Notes under the pieces: generated by a model
The model's database searches: none
Seen by the model: only the letters and a program-made list of their open reading frames with translations
What the model was told of the DNA's origin: nothing
Made by a program: the position numbers and the translations under genes
Assembly (NCBI RefSeq): GCF_032999765.1
Contig: NZ_CP136051.1
Coordinates: 6,342,501-6,406,500 of the forward strand
Reading direction: 5' to 3'
DNA: 64,000 nucleotides
Source of the DNA: Imperialibacter roseus
GTDB taxonomy: Bacteria; Bacteroidota; Bacteroidia; Cytophagales; Cyclobacteriaceae
Shown: piece after piece, positions 34,924 through 43,980 of the stretch
How positions within the stretch are numbered: the first letter of the stretch is position 1
How the letters are laid out: every line of letters starts with the position of its first letter

Positions 34924-35189
34924 TGTGTAAGGGTGTTTTCATGCCCGGACAAGCGCCCAATGCATTTGAATTTATCAAAAACTGAATCAGTGTGTGGCGC
35001 ATCGAGTAATTCACCGGTAAGATCTTGGCCCGCCCAGTGTTCGTAGTGAAGTCCTGTTCGCCATAGCCTGGAGAGACTCACATCATAAATGAATCCCTTG
35101 TAGGCAATCCAAACTTCCTCCCTGTCCTGACCGTTGCGAAGCGCCAACTGATTGGCTGTAAATATCGGCAATAAATTTGAATTATCCAT
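34920..35189 (-). CDS. Cytochrome b5-like haem/steroid-binding domain protein
   Basis: The 89-residue protein from ATG 35189 (a GTG five codons upstream is possible) matches the short bacterial cytochrome b5-like domain: FTANQLALRNGQ, VWIAYKGFIYDVSLSRLW, HYEHWAGQDLTGEL with a candidate haem His, and APHTDSV with a second His. No membrane anchor is seen. It heads the operon with the sugar kinase and murQ, an unusual partner for cell-wall recycling. The 18-nt palindrome at 35190 touches its start codon. Confidence 0.78.
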   Translation of the reverse strand: MDNSNLLPIFTANQLALRNGQDREEVWIAYKGFIYDVSLSRLWRTGLHYEHWAGQDLTGELLDAPHTDSVFDKFKCIGRLSGHENTLTQ

Positions 35190-35207
35190 ATTGTGTGCGC
35201 ACACAAT
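35190..35207. promoter_or_regulatory. 18-nt perfect palindrome at the start of the kinase-murQ operon
   Basis: ATTGTGTGCGCACACAAT is its own reverse complement and ends one base before the ATG of the cytochrome b5-like gene. A promoter-like pair (TTG, 18 nt, TAAAATTG) lies upstream on the minus strand, so the palindrome overlaps the predicted start of transcription. It is a good operator candidate for a dimeric regulator; none is encoded nearby. The rest of 35208-35465 is A+T-rich with a small AAATAGCG...CGCTATTT hairpin (about 35366-35388) and a near-repeat of TCATGACYCAACTA (35240 and 35441). Confidence 0.55.
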
Positions 35208-35465
35208 TCAATTTTAGGCTGTTTTTGATTTTTTCAACCTCATGACCCAACTACAGATTTGGACGCAAGGTTCCACTTTCAGGCAAGTTAATTAATTCGA
35301 AGTGCCACATTTACTCCGGTTCAATTATTATACTATTATTAATCATTTTCTCATTTTATTAAATGAAATAGCGGAGCGAGCGCTATTTTACTTCGTTCTC
35401 TACAACAAACTATTGGTTTCTTTGCCATTTGCTCTTAATTTCATGACTCAACTAAACCTAAAACA

Positions 35466-36725
35466 ATGAAAAAACTAGTCTACTGCCTTTTAATTGCTGT
35501 ATTAGCGGCCTGCAGTACTCCAAAGGAAGAAAAGAAGGATGTTTCGGCTATGTCGGACGACGAGCTGAGAGCATACGCAGACACACTTGCTCATAAATTT
35601 ATACTGACTGACGGCCACGTGGATTTGCCCTATCGAATGAAGGTGGCGGGCTTCATCCTGAAAAAGGAAATTATGGACGTGTCGGTTCGCACGCCGGAGG
35701 GCAACTTCGATTACGTGCGGGCAAAGGAAGGTGGCCTGGATGCGCCTATGATGTCGATTTACATTCCGTCGAGCTACGGTGTGACGCAGGAAGCCAAAAA
35801 CCTGGCCGATTCACTGATTGGTATGGTGGAAAAGCTGACAACTACTTATCCCGACAAGTTTGCGTTAGCCAAGACGCCAGCGGCAATTGAAGAGAACTTT
35901 AAAGCTGGTTTGATATCGCTACCGATGGGCATGGAAAACGGAGCTCCCTTAATGGAAGACCTGGCCAATGTGGCGTACTTCGCTGATAGAGGGATCAACT
36001 ATATCACACTTACCCACGGTAAAGACAACCAGATTTGCGACTCCAGCTACGATACCACTTACACCTGGAACGGCCTGAGTCCATTTGGTGAGGAGGTTGT
36101 GAAAGAAATGAACAAGCAGGGCATCATGGTGGACATATCACATGTGTCCGACAGCACATTTTATGATGTGATGGCACTGACTGACGTGCCCGCTATCGCC
36201 TCTCACTCATCTTGCCGGTATTTCACGCCGGGCTTCGAGCGCAATATGTCGGATGAAATGATCAAGATGCTGGGCGAGAATGGGGGGGTGATCCAAATCA
36301 ACTTCGGGTCGAGCTTCCTTTCCGGCGAAGTAAGGGAAAAAAGCGAAAAGGTGCGGGAGCACATGACCAACTGGCTGGCTGAAAACGGATTGAGCTACAG
36401 AGATTCTACTGCGCAGGCCTATATGGAGCAATATGTGGCTGATTCTGCCATCAACCTGTTTGCTACGGTAGGTGTGGTGGCTGACCACATTGACCATGTG
36501 GTAGAGATAGCCGGGATTGACCATGTTGGTCTGGGTTCGGACTATGACGGTGTGGGCGACTCGCTACCAACTGGGCTGAAAGATGTTTCTGAGTTTCCTA
36601 ACCTGATCTACGAGCTTTTGAAGCGGGGCTACACCGAAGAGGATATTGCCAAGATTTGTTACCAGAACGTATTCAGAGTTTGGAACGCAGTGCTTGATAA
36701 ATCCAAAGAACTGAAGGGCGCCTAA
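35466..36725 (+). CDS. Membrane dipeptidase, peptidase family M19 (lipoprotein)
   Basis: Zinc dipeptidase of the renal dipeptidase family. The 419-residue precursor has a lipoprotein signal with lipobox LAAC (about 13-16). TDGHVDLP (about 48-55) carries the first metal pair (H-x-D), MENGAPLM the bridging Glu, and ASHSSCRYF and GLGSDYDG the remaining ligands and catalytic region. Likely exposed in the periplasm or at the surface. A terminator inside the end of the convergent DUF1223 gene follows. Confidence 0.92.
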   Translation: MKKLVYCLLIAVLAACSTPKEEKKDVSAMSDDELRAYADTLAHKFILTDGHVDLPYRMKVAGFILKKEIMDVSVRTPEGNFDYVRAKEGGLDAPMMSIYIPSSYGVTQEAKNLADSLIGMVEKLTTTYPDKFALAKTPAAIEENFKAGLISLPMGMENGAPLMEDLANVAYFADRGINYITLTHGKDNQICDSSYDTTYTWNGLSPFGEEVVKEMNKQGIMVDISHVSDSTFYDVMALTDVPAIASHSSCRYFTPGFERNMSDEMIKMLGENGGVIQINFGSSFLSGEVREKSEKVREHMTNWLAENGLSYRDSTAQAYMEQYVADSAINLFATVGVVADHIDHVVEIAGIDHVGLGSDYDGVGDSLPTGLKDVSEFPNLIYELLKRGYTEEDIAKICYQNVFRVWNAVLDKSKELKGA

Positions 36726-36738
36726 GCCTCACAAGAAA

Positions 36739-37509
36739 TTACAGGATGACCTGGCAAGCAGCAATGATGGCCAGGTCATTTTTATTTTGGAGATAGACAA
36801 CTACGGAATTGTCATTGGGTTCAAACCCGTTTGGCAACAAAAGTGAAACTTCTCCAGCTGCTTCTGCCATCACTGTTTGAAACTCCACAACAACGTTTTT
36901 GTGGGTCAGTGTTCGTCCTTTGTTCTCTCCCCTTGCAACATGGTTTTGTACCTCCTTTTTTACCAGGGCGATATTGATCAATGCCTGGTTGGGAGCTTTG
37001 TCCAGGGCATATTTTATCAGGAGCTCGCCGCCGTTGTCAAAGACTGAAGCTTTTAGCGAGTAACCGGCGGGTTTAGCCAAGGCAGCTTTGATGGCGCTAT
37101 CCGCTTCCTTTCTGGAAGAGCCTACAAATTCAACTTTTCCATTGACCACCATTTGGGGGGTGTAAGCATTGCCAGCCTTTAGTTGGTTGACATAGTTGCC
37201 CTGCCGAACGTTGTAGGCCAAACTTGCATATGGATCTTTCCAGCCCAGGTAGTCCCAGTAACTTACGTGAAAAGACAAGCCAAAGACGGGATCACCGTTG
37301 ATAGCGGCCTGTTCAATAATTGAATTAAGAAGATGGTCGGCGGCCGGACAGCTCGAGCAGCCTTGTGAGGTAAATAGCTCAATTAGGGCAAAAGCTCCGT
37401 CGTTGGGCGTCGAAATTAGAGCCTTTTTTTCAATGAAAGGCTTCGGGCTTAGAAAAGCAGCGAGCCCCGTCGCTAGCACAACGCCTATAGCAACTGTCCA
37501 CTTTTTCAT
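36739..37509 (-). CDS. DUF1223 secreted thioredoxin-like protein
   Basis: From ATG 37509 the protein is 256 aa with an N-terminal signal or anchor helix (about 4-20). The DUF1223 hallmark is VELFTSQGCSSCPAAD-like: here ALIELFTSQGCSSCPAAD (about 42-59), with a C-x-x-C thioredoxin-type pair, and SYWDYLGWKDP further on. Redox activity in the periplasm is likely from the fold; the partner is unknown. The frame stays open 20 codons upstream, but the hydrophobic signal fits the chosen start. Confidence 0.85.
   Translation of the reverse strand: MKKWTVAIGVVLATGLAAFLSPKPFIEKKALISTPNDGAFALIELFTSQGCSSCPAADHLLNSIIEQAAINGDPVFGLSFHVSYWDYLGWKDPYASLAYNVRQGNYVNQLKAGNAYTPQMVVNGKVEFVGSSRKEADSAIKAALAKPAGYSLKASVFDNGGELLIKYALDKAPNQALINIALVKKEVQNHVARGENKGRTLTHKNVVVEFQTVMAEAAGEVSLLLPNGFEPNDNSVVVYLQNKNDLAIIAACQVIL
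36746..36782 (+). terminator. Terminator for the dipeptidase gene, inside the DUF1223 3' end
   Basis: ATGACCTGG (36746-36754) pairs with CCAGGTCAT (36771-36779), a 9-bp stem followed by TTTTATTTT on the plus strand. It overlaps the last codons of the convergent gene. Confidence 0.75.
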
Positions 37510-37638
37510 GCTGTAAAGGTACACCGCAGAGGCCTCGCATGCTGTAAGGGGGCTGACAATCGGGCTCAAGAAACTTTTATAACCTCTTCAATTAGGAATT
37601 TAATATGATAACCTCTACATTTCGGAAAAATATAGATT

Positions 37639-37971
37639 ATGAAGAAAACACAGCTGGGGGAGTTTGAGGAAATTGTGTTGCTGACCATCGCTGTATTGCA
37701 TAACGACGCCTATGGTGTGTCGATTAAGAATGAGCTGGAGAGGAGACTGGGTTATGGTACCAGCGTGGGGGCGTTGCAAACAGCACTAAAGAGACTGGAG
37801 GAAAAAGGCTATCTCGATTCCGCATGGGGCGAAACCTCCAATGTGCGTGGAGGCAAGCGGAAGAAGTATTACAAAATTACGGCGTCTGCCCAAAAAGCTT
37901 TGCAGGAGATCAAAGACATCCGTGCCCAGCTGTGGTCTGAGATACCTTCGATAGTTTTAAAATTTACGTAA
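37639..37971 (+). CDS. PadR family transcriptional regulator
   Basis: Winged-helix repressor of 110 residues: GEFEEIVLLTIAVLHNDAYG and LERRLGYGTSVGALQTALKRLEEKGYL show the PadR DNA-binding domain (pieces: EEIVLLTIAVLH; SVGALQTALKRLEEKGYL), then GGKRKKYYKIT and a short dimer helix. The permease gene follows by 3 nt. PadR-permease pairs are very common in Cytophagales; the regulator probably controls the pair. Confidence 0.92.
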   Translation: MKKTQLGEFEEIVLLTIAVLHNDAYGVSIKNELERRLGYGTSVGALQTALKRLEEKGYLDSAWGETSNVRGGKRKKYYKITASAQKALQEIKDIRAQLWSEIPSIVLKFT

Positions 37972-37974
37972 GCC

Positions 37975-40572
37975 ATGAGATCCCCCCAATTTGTTCCGCC
38001 TCGTTTACCGATGCGATTTTTTAGGGCAATTTGTAAAGCAGATTTTCTGGAAGAGATTGAAGGGGATCTTTTGGAAATATATGAGCAAAAGGCTCTGGAA
38101 AATTCCCCGAAAAACTTGAAATGGCTCTTCATTTGGGAGATCGCCCTACTCATCCGACCGAAACTTCTAAAGTCATTTATTCCCTCATCAGTAAATCCAT
38201 TTTTTATGATACAGGATCATTTGAAAGTCAGTTTCAGGAATCTGAGGAAGTACCGTGCTTATACACTGATCAACCTTTTGGGCCTTTCGCTGGGTATCGC
38301 TGCTTCGGTGCTGCTGTTTTTGGTTGTCAGGTTCGAACGCTCGTTCGACAACTTCCATGCGAACAGTGCACAGTTGTATGTAGTGGGTGAGAGCGAAGCG
38401 GGTGGCAAGCCCTACTTTCAAAGCAAAGTGCCCTTGGCTCCCAAATTAAAAGAAGGCTTGCCCGAAGTAGTACTGTCTACACGGTACGGCGGCTGGGACA
38501 GTCCGTGGCTCGAAACCAACAATGGAAGAGTTCATGAAGTCATCAAACTTGTCGATCCTGATTTTGCGTTGATGTTTGACTTTAAAGTCAAAGAAGGAGA
38601 TTTTCAACAGACGCTGTCGACAAAGGATCAGTTGGCAATTACTGAGACGGTCGCAAAAAAATTGTTTGGTTTTGAGCCCGCAGTAGGCAGGCAGGTTCAG
38701 GAAAGCCAGTCAAAAAAAACCTGGTTGGTCGGAGCGGTTTTGGAAGATTTGCCATCAAACAGCAGCATGCAGTTTGATGTGCTCACAGGATGGGACAACA
38801 GGCCTGAATGGCTGAGGGATCCTGAGATGGCCAACTGGTACATCACCTTCATGCCGGCCTTTGCGATGTTGGAAAGTGGTGTAACACCAGAAAAGATTGA
38901 TGACAAACTAGCAAAAATTGTGGCAGATAATTTTGCGAACAAACAACAGGATATTGCCATTGCCTTGTTGCCGCTGGCGGCCTACCGAACGGTGGATACA
39001 GACAATGCGTCAATTGTTAACCTGCTCGCTATAGTGGCAGTCATAATCGTCTCGATAGCCTCGGTCAATTTTATCAACATGGCCACGGCACAGGCGCTTG
39101 TCAGGATCAGAGAAGTAACGATAAGAAAGGTGCTTGGCTCAAATAGACGGCAGCTCATATCGCAGTTTATCATTGAGTCGCTCATGGTGAATTTTTTAGC
39201 GGCTGCATTAGCCTGGCTGGTCGTTTACCTGATGCTGCCGGGCCTTGAAGAAAGGTTCTCAATAGAACTACAGCTTACCACACTGGACTATTTCAATCTC
39301 ATTGGTGTCTCTCTGATGTTTGTCTTTTGCGTGGGGCTCCTCAGTGGATTGTTCCCATCTTTTTATGCCACTTCCATTAAACCGAAGGAAGGCCTGAACG
39401 GAGCGGGTTCCGTGGGGAAATCTGGCGATGTCGTGCGAAAGTCTTTGTTGGTTTTCCAGTTCGCCGCTTCATTTTTTATGATGGCAGGAACACTGGTGGT
39501 TTGGAAGCAAATTCAATTTATGAAAGAGCAAGACCTCAATTTTGCTGATGACCAGTTGCTGGCTATCTCAGTTAATTCCGAAAACTTTAGTGATTCGGAA
39601 AAAGCGCTCAAACGAATCAAGCTCTGGCAGGACGATTATAAGGCTGTGCCGGGTGTTGGCTCTGTCAGCTTTGGATACAATGTACCCGGACGATACTGGG
39701 ATAATTACAATCGGTTGACGGATAAAGATGATACTCAAAACGGCCTACACATGAAGCAGGCCTACGTAGCCGATAACTACTTTGAGACTCTCGGAGTGAA
39801 ATTTGTGGAAGGCCGGAGCTTCGACAGAACCCTGGCCAGCGACTCCAATGCAGCAGTCATCAATAAGATGGCGATGGAGGCTTTGGGCTGGGAGTCGATA
39901 GAAGGGAAGTACCTTTGTGATGGCGGCGAAGCGGGTTGTACACTTGTAAAAGTGGTTGGCGTAACAGAGGATTTTCATTATCAGTCACTAAAAAATGATA
40001 TCGAACCGCTTATGCACTACCCCATTCAGGACTTTTTCAACTTTGTAGTCATTCGGTTTGAGCCAGGTAAAACCCAGGAGGTGCTCGCAAGGGTGGAGGC
40101 CGACTGGCGGGAGTTGCAGTCTTACGAAGGGCTCGACTACTTTTTTGTTGACCAGGAGTTTGCTGCCATGTATGCCGAGCAGGAGCGCATCGGGTTTTCT
40201 GCCGCACTTTTCTCGATTTTGGCATTGATCATCGCATCGCTTGGCCTGTTTAGTGTGGCCTCGTTCATGATCCGGCGAAAGCGAAAGGAAATCAGTATCA
40301 GAAAAGTAATGGGTGCATCGCTGAGCGAGTTGGCGGTGTCGTTAACGAAGGGTTATTTACTACTTGTGGCGATAGCTTTCGTCATTGCGATTCCCGCAGC
40401 GTATTACCTGATGGACAACTTTCTACAGGGCTTTGCTTACCATATAGCTTTGGATCCGGCAATATTCGTGGCTGCTGGTGGACTCGTTTTGTTGTTTGCC
40501 CTGATCAGCGTTGGGCTCATTGTTTTAAGGGCGGCGAAAGAGAATCCTGTGCTTGCATTGAGGGATGAGTGA
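37975..40572 (+). CDS. FtsX/MacB-type ABC transporter permease
   Basis: The 865-residue inner-membrane protein starts with a Bacteroidota-specific soluble segment (about 1-70, PxxxxRxFRAICKADFLEEIEGDL-like) and then two MacB_PCD/FtsX repeats: a membrane helix with LRKYRAYTLINLLGLSLGIA, a large periplasmic domain, three helices after VRIREVTIRKVLGS, and the same again ending with RRKRKEISIRKVMGAS. There is no ATPase domain; the partner ATPase is encoded elsewhere. Its 3' end overlaps the convergent CapA-like gene by 56 nt. Confidence 0.9.
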   Translation: MRSPQFVPPRLPMRFFRAICKADFLEEIEGDLLEIYEQKALENSPKNLKWLFIWEIALLIRPKLLKSFIPSSVNPFFMIQDHLKVSFRNLRKYRAYTLINLLGLSLGIAASVLLFLVVRFERSFDNFHANSAQLYVVGESEAGGKPYFQSKVPLAPKLKEGLPEVVLSTRYGGWDSPWLETNNGRVHEVIKLVDPDFALMFDFKVKEGDFQQTLSTKDQLAITETVAKKLFGFEPAVGRQVQESQSKKTWLVGAVLEDLPSNSSMQFDVLTGWDNRPEWLRDPEMANWYITFMPAFAMLESGVTPEKIDDKLAKIVADNFANKQQDIAIALLPLAAYRTVDTDNASIVNLLAIVAVIIVSIASVNFINMATAQALVRIREVTIRKVLGSNRRQLISQFIIESLMVNFLAAALAWLVVYLMLPGLEERFSIELQLTTLDYFNLIGVSLMFVFCVGLLSGLFPSFYATSIKPKEGLNGAGSVGKSGDVVRKSLLVFQFAASFFMMAGTLVVWKQIQFMKEQDLNFADDQLLAISVNSENFSDSEKALKRIKLWQDDYKAVPGVGSVSFGYNVPGRYWDNYNRLTDKDDTQNGLHMKQAYVADNYFETLGVKFVEGRSFDRTLASDSNAAVINKMAMEALGWESIEGKYLCDGGEAGCTLVKVVGVTEDFHYQSLKNDIEPLMHYPIQDFFNFVVIRFEPGKTQEVLARVEADWRELQSYEGLDYFFVDQEFAAMYAEQERIGFSAALFSILALIIASLGLFSVASFMIRRKRKEISIRKVMGASLSELAVSLTKGYLLLVAIAFVIAIPAAYYLMDNFLQGFAYHIALDPAIFVAAGGLVLLFALISVGLIVLRAAKENPVLALRDE

Positions 40573-41905
40573 TGGTGTTAATGACATATTCAATATAAAG
40601 GTCGGGGGCCTCCTCCAAAAGGCTCTGTGCAGCCCGGGTGGCTTGTGTTCTGGTTTGGAAGGGGCCGAGCAGCGATGTCCGGCCGTTTGTCTTTGTTAGT
40701 TCAGGATGTTTCACCACGAGATCATTTATTTCGTCTGGGGACCGTGGTAAAGCAAAGCCAATTTGGTAGTACGACGTTTTTCGCTTTTGTCTCCCGGCGA
40801 GAACAGTATCGAGGCTTAGTTCTATACCTGAAGACAGGGCAACCAGCTTCCTGGTGTCAGTCATGAAGCGATCCAACTGGGTTGAATATCCCTTCCCTCG
40901 TGCAGTCGACAATGCGTGTGAGCTATACGGAAAAAGGACTGAGTAAAAAGCTGGCGCTGTTGACGACTTGTATACCCAGGCAGGATGAGCGATGACCTTC
41001 GAGACAAATGTTGAGTCCACACTTTTCAACCTACACACTACGAGTTCAAGGCAGAGGCCTCCGTCCTGGAACCGCTCTCTTTGGCCCGATAGAAAGTTGC
41101 CAATGGAATATACGGTTAGTTTCCCCTCGTCCTTATCCCAAACAATCGGCTGGAGCGTATGTGGGTGGGACCCAATAATTATATCGACACCTTGAGCGTG
41201 AAGGAACTTGCCCCATGCTATTTGTGAAGAATCAGGCTCTTTTTCATACTCAGTACCCCAGTGAAGATAAGCAATCGTGATGTCGGGTCTAAGGGCTCTG
41301 GCAGCGGCAAATTGGCGTTTCATTTTAGCCGAATCGAGCAGACTGACAACGAGGGATGACTCTTTTGCTAAGGGCAAATTTGTGGCAAAAGTGTAGTTAA
41401 AAATGGCAATACGAATTCTATTTTGGTTGACCATAAATGGCTGAAAGAGGCGGCTGTCCTTTTGTGTTGCAAATGTGCCGGTATATGGCATATTGAGACT
41501 GTCAAGCTTTTTGCTTGTTCTTGCGATTCCGGTATACCCGTGATCTCCGGTGTGGTTATTGGCAGTGGCAACAATGTCCAGGCCCGCATTCTGCAGGTCT
41601 TTGATGAGTTGCGATGGGGCGCTGAATTTTGGGTAGCCCTGATATGGCTTTCCGGCAAGCGTTAGCTCCAGATTGCCCATTACCAGGTCGCATCTTTGAA
41701 ATAGCTTGCTTGCTTCCTTCAAACAGGCCTCATAACTGTAGCGATCAGAAGGTGCGTGATAGGCACCCCTGATTTGAGAGCCATGCTGCATGATGTCGCC
41801 AACGAAGAGGAGCCGTGTGTACGTGGTGTCCTGTTTGCCTCTGGCAATCAGGCTAAAGGAGACGAGTAGGATGCAAAAAATGATCGACTTTGGAAAAAAT
41901 TCCAT
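40517..41905 (-). CDS. CapA-family protein with a SPOR-like C-terminal domain
   Basis: From ATG 41905 (a TTG two codons upstream also exists) the protein is 462 aa with a signal peptide (about 1-22). The CapA metallophosphoesterase-like domain shows LFVGDIMQHG, LVMGNLELTL, TANNHTGDHG, YLHWGTEYE and IGSHPHTLQP (about 32-250), motifs of the PGA_cap/CapA family. The C-terminus (about 380-440: SYYQIGFALPRS, GRTSLLGPFQTRTQATRAA) looks like a peptidoglycan-binding SPOR domain. CapA proteins act in poly-glutamate capsule export, but no capB/C is nearby. The function here is open. Confidence 0.83.
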   Translation of the reverse strand: MEFFPKSIIFCILLVSFSLIARGKQDTTYTRLLFVGDIMQHGSQIRGAYHAPSDRYSYEACLKEASKLFQRCDLVMGNLELTLAGKPYQGYPKFSAPSQLIKDLQNAGLDIVATANNHTGDHGYTGIARTSKKLDSLNMPYTGTFATQKDSRLFQPFMVNQNRIRIAIFNYTFATNLPLAKESSLVVSLLDSAKMKRQFAAARALRPDITIAYLHWGTEYEKEPDSSQIAWGKFLHAQGVDIIIGSHPHTLQPIVWDKDEGKLTVYSIGNFLSGQRERFQDGGLCLELVVCRLKSVDSTFVSKVIAHPAWVYKSSTAPAFYSVLFPYSSHALSTARGKGYSTQLDRFMTDTRKLVALSSGIELSLDTVLAGRQKRKTSYYQIGFALPRSPDEINDLVVKHPELTKTNGRTSLLGPFQTRTQATRAAQSLLEEAPDLYIEYVINTITHPSMQAQDSLSPPLKQ

Positions 41906-42096
41906 CGACAATGAAATATACGCTACAAAAAAAGAAACTAATATAGAGAAAAAGTGGTTTGTGAAACACCTTTTTGCTCGCTATTTACATCTGAAGTTGA
42001 ATGATTTACTTCGGATTTTCCTGGGGCGGCTATTGCCGCATCGAGGGGGCGGTCGGCATGGGTTGGGGGCCCTGTTTTTTGATGACCAGTGAGTTG

Positions 42097-42705
42097 CTAC
42101 TTGTCGATTATATAGGCATACAAGGTAAGTGTGGTGAGGATGAATAACACGAGAGTGCCAATGCTCATGCCAAACACGGCCATCCCACGCCCCTGTTGAT
42201 TCTTTTTCACAATGCGTCGAATAGCAATAAGGCCTGTAATCATCGCCATTGCTGCCGAGCTCAAAAAGAGGATGGCGCCAAACACAGGAAAATCAAGTGG
42301 CAAAAGAAAGAGCAGGATCGTTCCTATGCCGGCAAAGAAGCTGATTTGTGCCAATCCACTGGTTTTTTGAATAGCGCTGTTCTTTGGAGACAACTGAGAT
42401 GTGTCGCTTTTGAGAATTTCAGGGTCAATAGGAACAATGGATGAATCAGATGGCATTCCGGCGAGGCCCAGATTTAGATTTTTGGCTTTGAACTCCGGAG
42501 AATATAGCGCTTCTTTTTCCTGCTCTTTTTCGAAGTAGGTCAACGTATCAAAAAATGGATCTTCTTCCTCAGCACCCGGGATAAAATCATTTGAATGACT
42601 TTTTTCAGATTGTTTTGAAAAAGGCAAGTGAAATCGATACGGTTTAGGTGCTTTGCATTGGCTTAAAATCACTAAGAAAAGCAAACCTGCTACTACTAGC
42701 CTCAT
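42097..42705 (-). CDS. Lipoprotein with a DUF4190-like membrane domain, paralogue 1
   Basis: The 202-residue protein begins with a lipoprotein-type signal (LSQC, about 13-16), has a polar middle and ends in three hydrophobic helices (AQISFFAGIGTILLFLLP; GAILFLSSAAMAMITGLIAI; GTLVLFILTTLTLYAY), as in DUF4190-type proteins. It is a diverged copy of the next gene upstream (42822-43454). Both follow crtZ on the same strand after a gap. No function is recognised. The stretch 41906-42096 has no gene that I can support. Confidence 0.6.
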   Translation of the reverse strand: MRLVVAGLLFLVILSQCKAPKPYRFHLPFSKQSEKSHSNDFIPGAEEEDPFFDTLTYFEKEQEKEALYSPEFKAKNLNLGLAGMPSDSSIVPIDPEILKSDTSQLSPKNSAIQKTSGLAQISFFAGIGTILLFLLPLDFPVFGAILFLSSAAMAMITGLIAIRRIVKKNQQGRGMAVFGMSIGTLVLFILTTLTLYAYIIDK

Positions 42706-42821
42706 TGAGTGTGTTTATTTAGCAAGCAAAATAGTAAATGGAAGGATATTTTCTGCGCTATATAGCCTTGGCCGCTTCAAAGTGACTTTTCCTAATTGCT
42801 GATGCCAAAAGACCATTCTGC

Positions 42822-43454
42822 TCAAATCGGAGGAGCCTTACTAATCTGTATAAGAGCTAAAATAGCTAGAATAAACGCCAGCCCTCCTACACATATTCCA
42901 AAAATGGCTAAATGCTTGCCCATTTCATGATATTTTTTGATCTGGATAAGTGCAATTATGCCAGCTGTTACGGCAATAACCGGGAGCGAGAGAGCCAATA
43001 TGGCACCAATAGGCGATGAAAACTGTAAAAACACATACAGAAGTATGAGCCCAATTGAAGAAAAAAAGCTCACGTGTGCGAGTGCATTGGGCTTTGGGGC
43101 GCCTTCATCAGGTAGTCTTTGGGTATTGCCTCTCGCATCGTTTTTCCCTTGTTCTTTGTACGAAGGGCTAACAGCGGAAGGTTTTTTAGAGGCGGTGAGA
43201 GCCTTTTTTTGGCTGCCTGGTCTTTCATCATGTGAGTAAAGACTGGCGCTATCTTGTCCGCTGTCGAGGTTCCCCAGTATAGACCCATTCGAGACGAGAG
43301 AATTGATGGCTGCCTTCTGGTAGTCTATATTGTTTGCAGAGGCGTAGAGTTGTTCGTAATAGCTGGCGGGAGGAGGTGAGAATTGGTAATAGCTTTTGGA
43401 TTTGCACTGAGTCAACAAAAACCCAAAAAGTAGAAATGGAATAATATACCTCAT
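42822..43454 (-). CDS. Lipoprotein with a DUF4190-like membrane domain, paralogue 2
   Basis: The 210-residue protein has the same build as its neighbour at 42097: a lipoprotein-type signal (LTQC, about 14-17), a polar middle and a C-terminal run of helices (HVSFFSSIGLILLYVFLQF; GAILALSLPVIAVTAGIIAL; IFGICVGGLAFILAILALI). The motif of a leading AxxSFFxxIG helix is shared. It is 45 nt downstream of crtZ. A membrane-linked role is likely; nothing more can be said. Confidence 0.6.
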   Translation of the reverse strand: MRYIIPFLLFGFLLTQCKSKSYYQFSPPPASYYEQLYASANNIDYQKAAINSLVSNGSILGNLDSGQDSASLYSHDERPGSQKKALTASKKPSAVSPSYKEQGKNDARGNTQRLPDEGAPKPNALAHVSFFSSIGLILLYVFLQFSSPIGAILALSLPVIAVTAGIIALIQIKKYHEMGKHLAIFGICVGGLAFILAILALIQISKAPPI

Positions 43455-43499
43455 TTGGCAGGCAAAATACGAGCAAAAGGAAGAATAAGTGCTTTAACG

Positions 43500-43955
43500 T
43501 TATTTTATTTCCTTCTCATACTTCTTTGGAGCATACAAAAACCCAAAGGCTTTTGCTCCTTCTTTCGTATGCACTTCGTGGTGTATGTGGTGGGCGTTCA
43601 TGATCCGCTTCATGTATTTGCTTTTGGCTTTGTACTTAATTTTGATGCGGCGATGCACAATCACATCATGGAAGATAAAGTAAAAAAGGCCGTAGGCCAG
43701 AATGCCAAAACCCACGAACATCAGCCAGCGAATTTCGGGCAATTCAGAGCCCAGGACTATACAAGCGATGGATGGGATACTGAAAACCAGGGCAAAAAGG
43801 TCATTGCGCTCCAGTATGTGGTTGTGCAGCTTGTGGTGTGACCTGTGCCAGCTCCACAAAACCCCGTGCATGATGTACTTGTGAGTAAACCAGGCCACAG
43901 CTTCCATAAAGAAGAAAGTGCCAATGACTAGAAAGGTGTAGAACAACCAGATCAT
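43500..43955 (-). CDS. crtZ: Beta-carotene hydroxylase (CrtZ type)
   Basis: Di-iron membrane hydroxylase that adds OH to the rings of beta-carotene (zeaxanthin route). The 151-residue protein has the histidine clusters HKYIMH (H-x4-H), HRSHH and HHIHH plus HD in FHDVIVHRR, and hydrophobic helices between. It closes the carotenoid cluster, 25 nt after ispH. The fatty-acid/sterol hydroxylase superfamily is broad, but size and context make CrtZ the best call. Confidence 0.88.
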   Translation of the reverse strand: MIWLFYTFLVIGTFFFMEAVAWFTHKYIMHGVLWSWHRSHHKLHNHILERNDLFALVFSIPSIACIVLGSELPEIRWLMFVGFGILAYGLFYFIFHDVIVHRRIKIKYKAKSKYMKRIMNAHHIHHEVHTKEGAKAFGFLYAPKKYEKEIK

Positions 43956-43980
43956 TTCAAAAATTTCACTACAAAGATAA

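Noticed and set aside
35240-35454. Near-repeat TCATGACYCAACTA at 35240 and 35441
   Set aside because: Only 14 nt with one mismatch, in A+T-rich sequence with no clear relation to a promoter; likely chance.
41790-42092. 100-residue plus-strand frame between the CapA-like gene and the lipoprotein gene
   Set aside because: Half of it is antisense to the CapA signal region and the rest is low-complexity basic sequence with no recognisable features.
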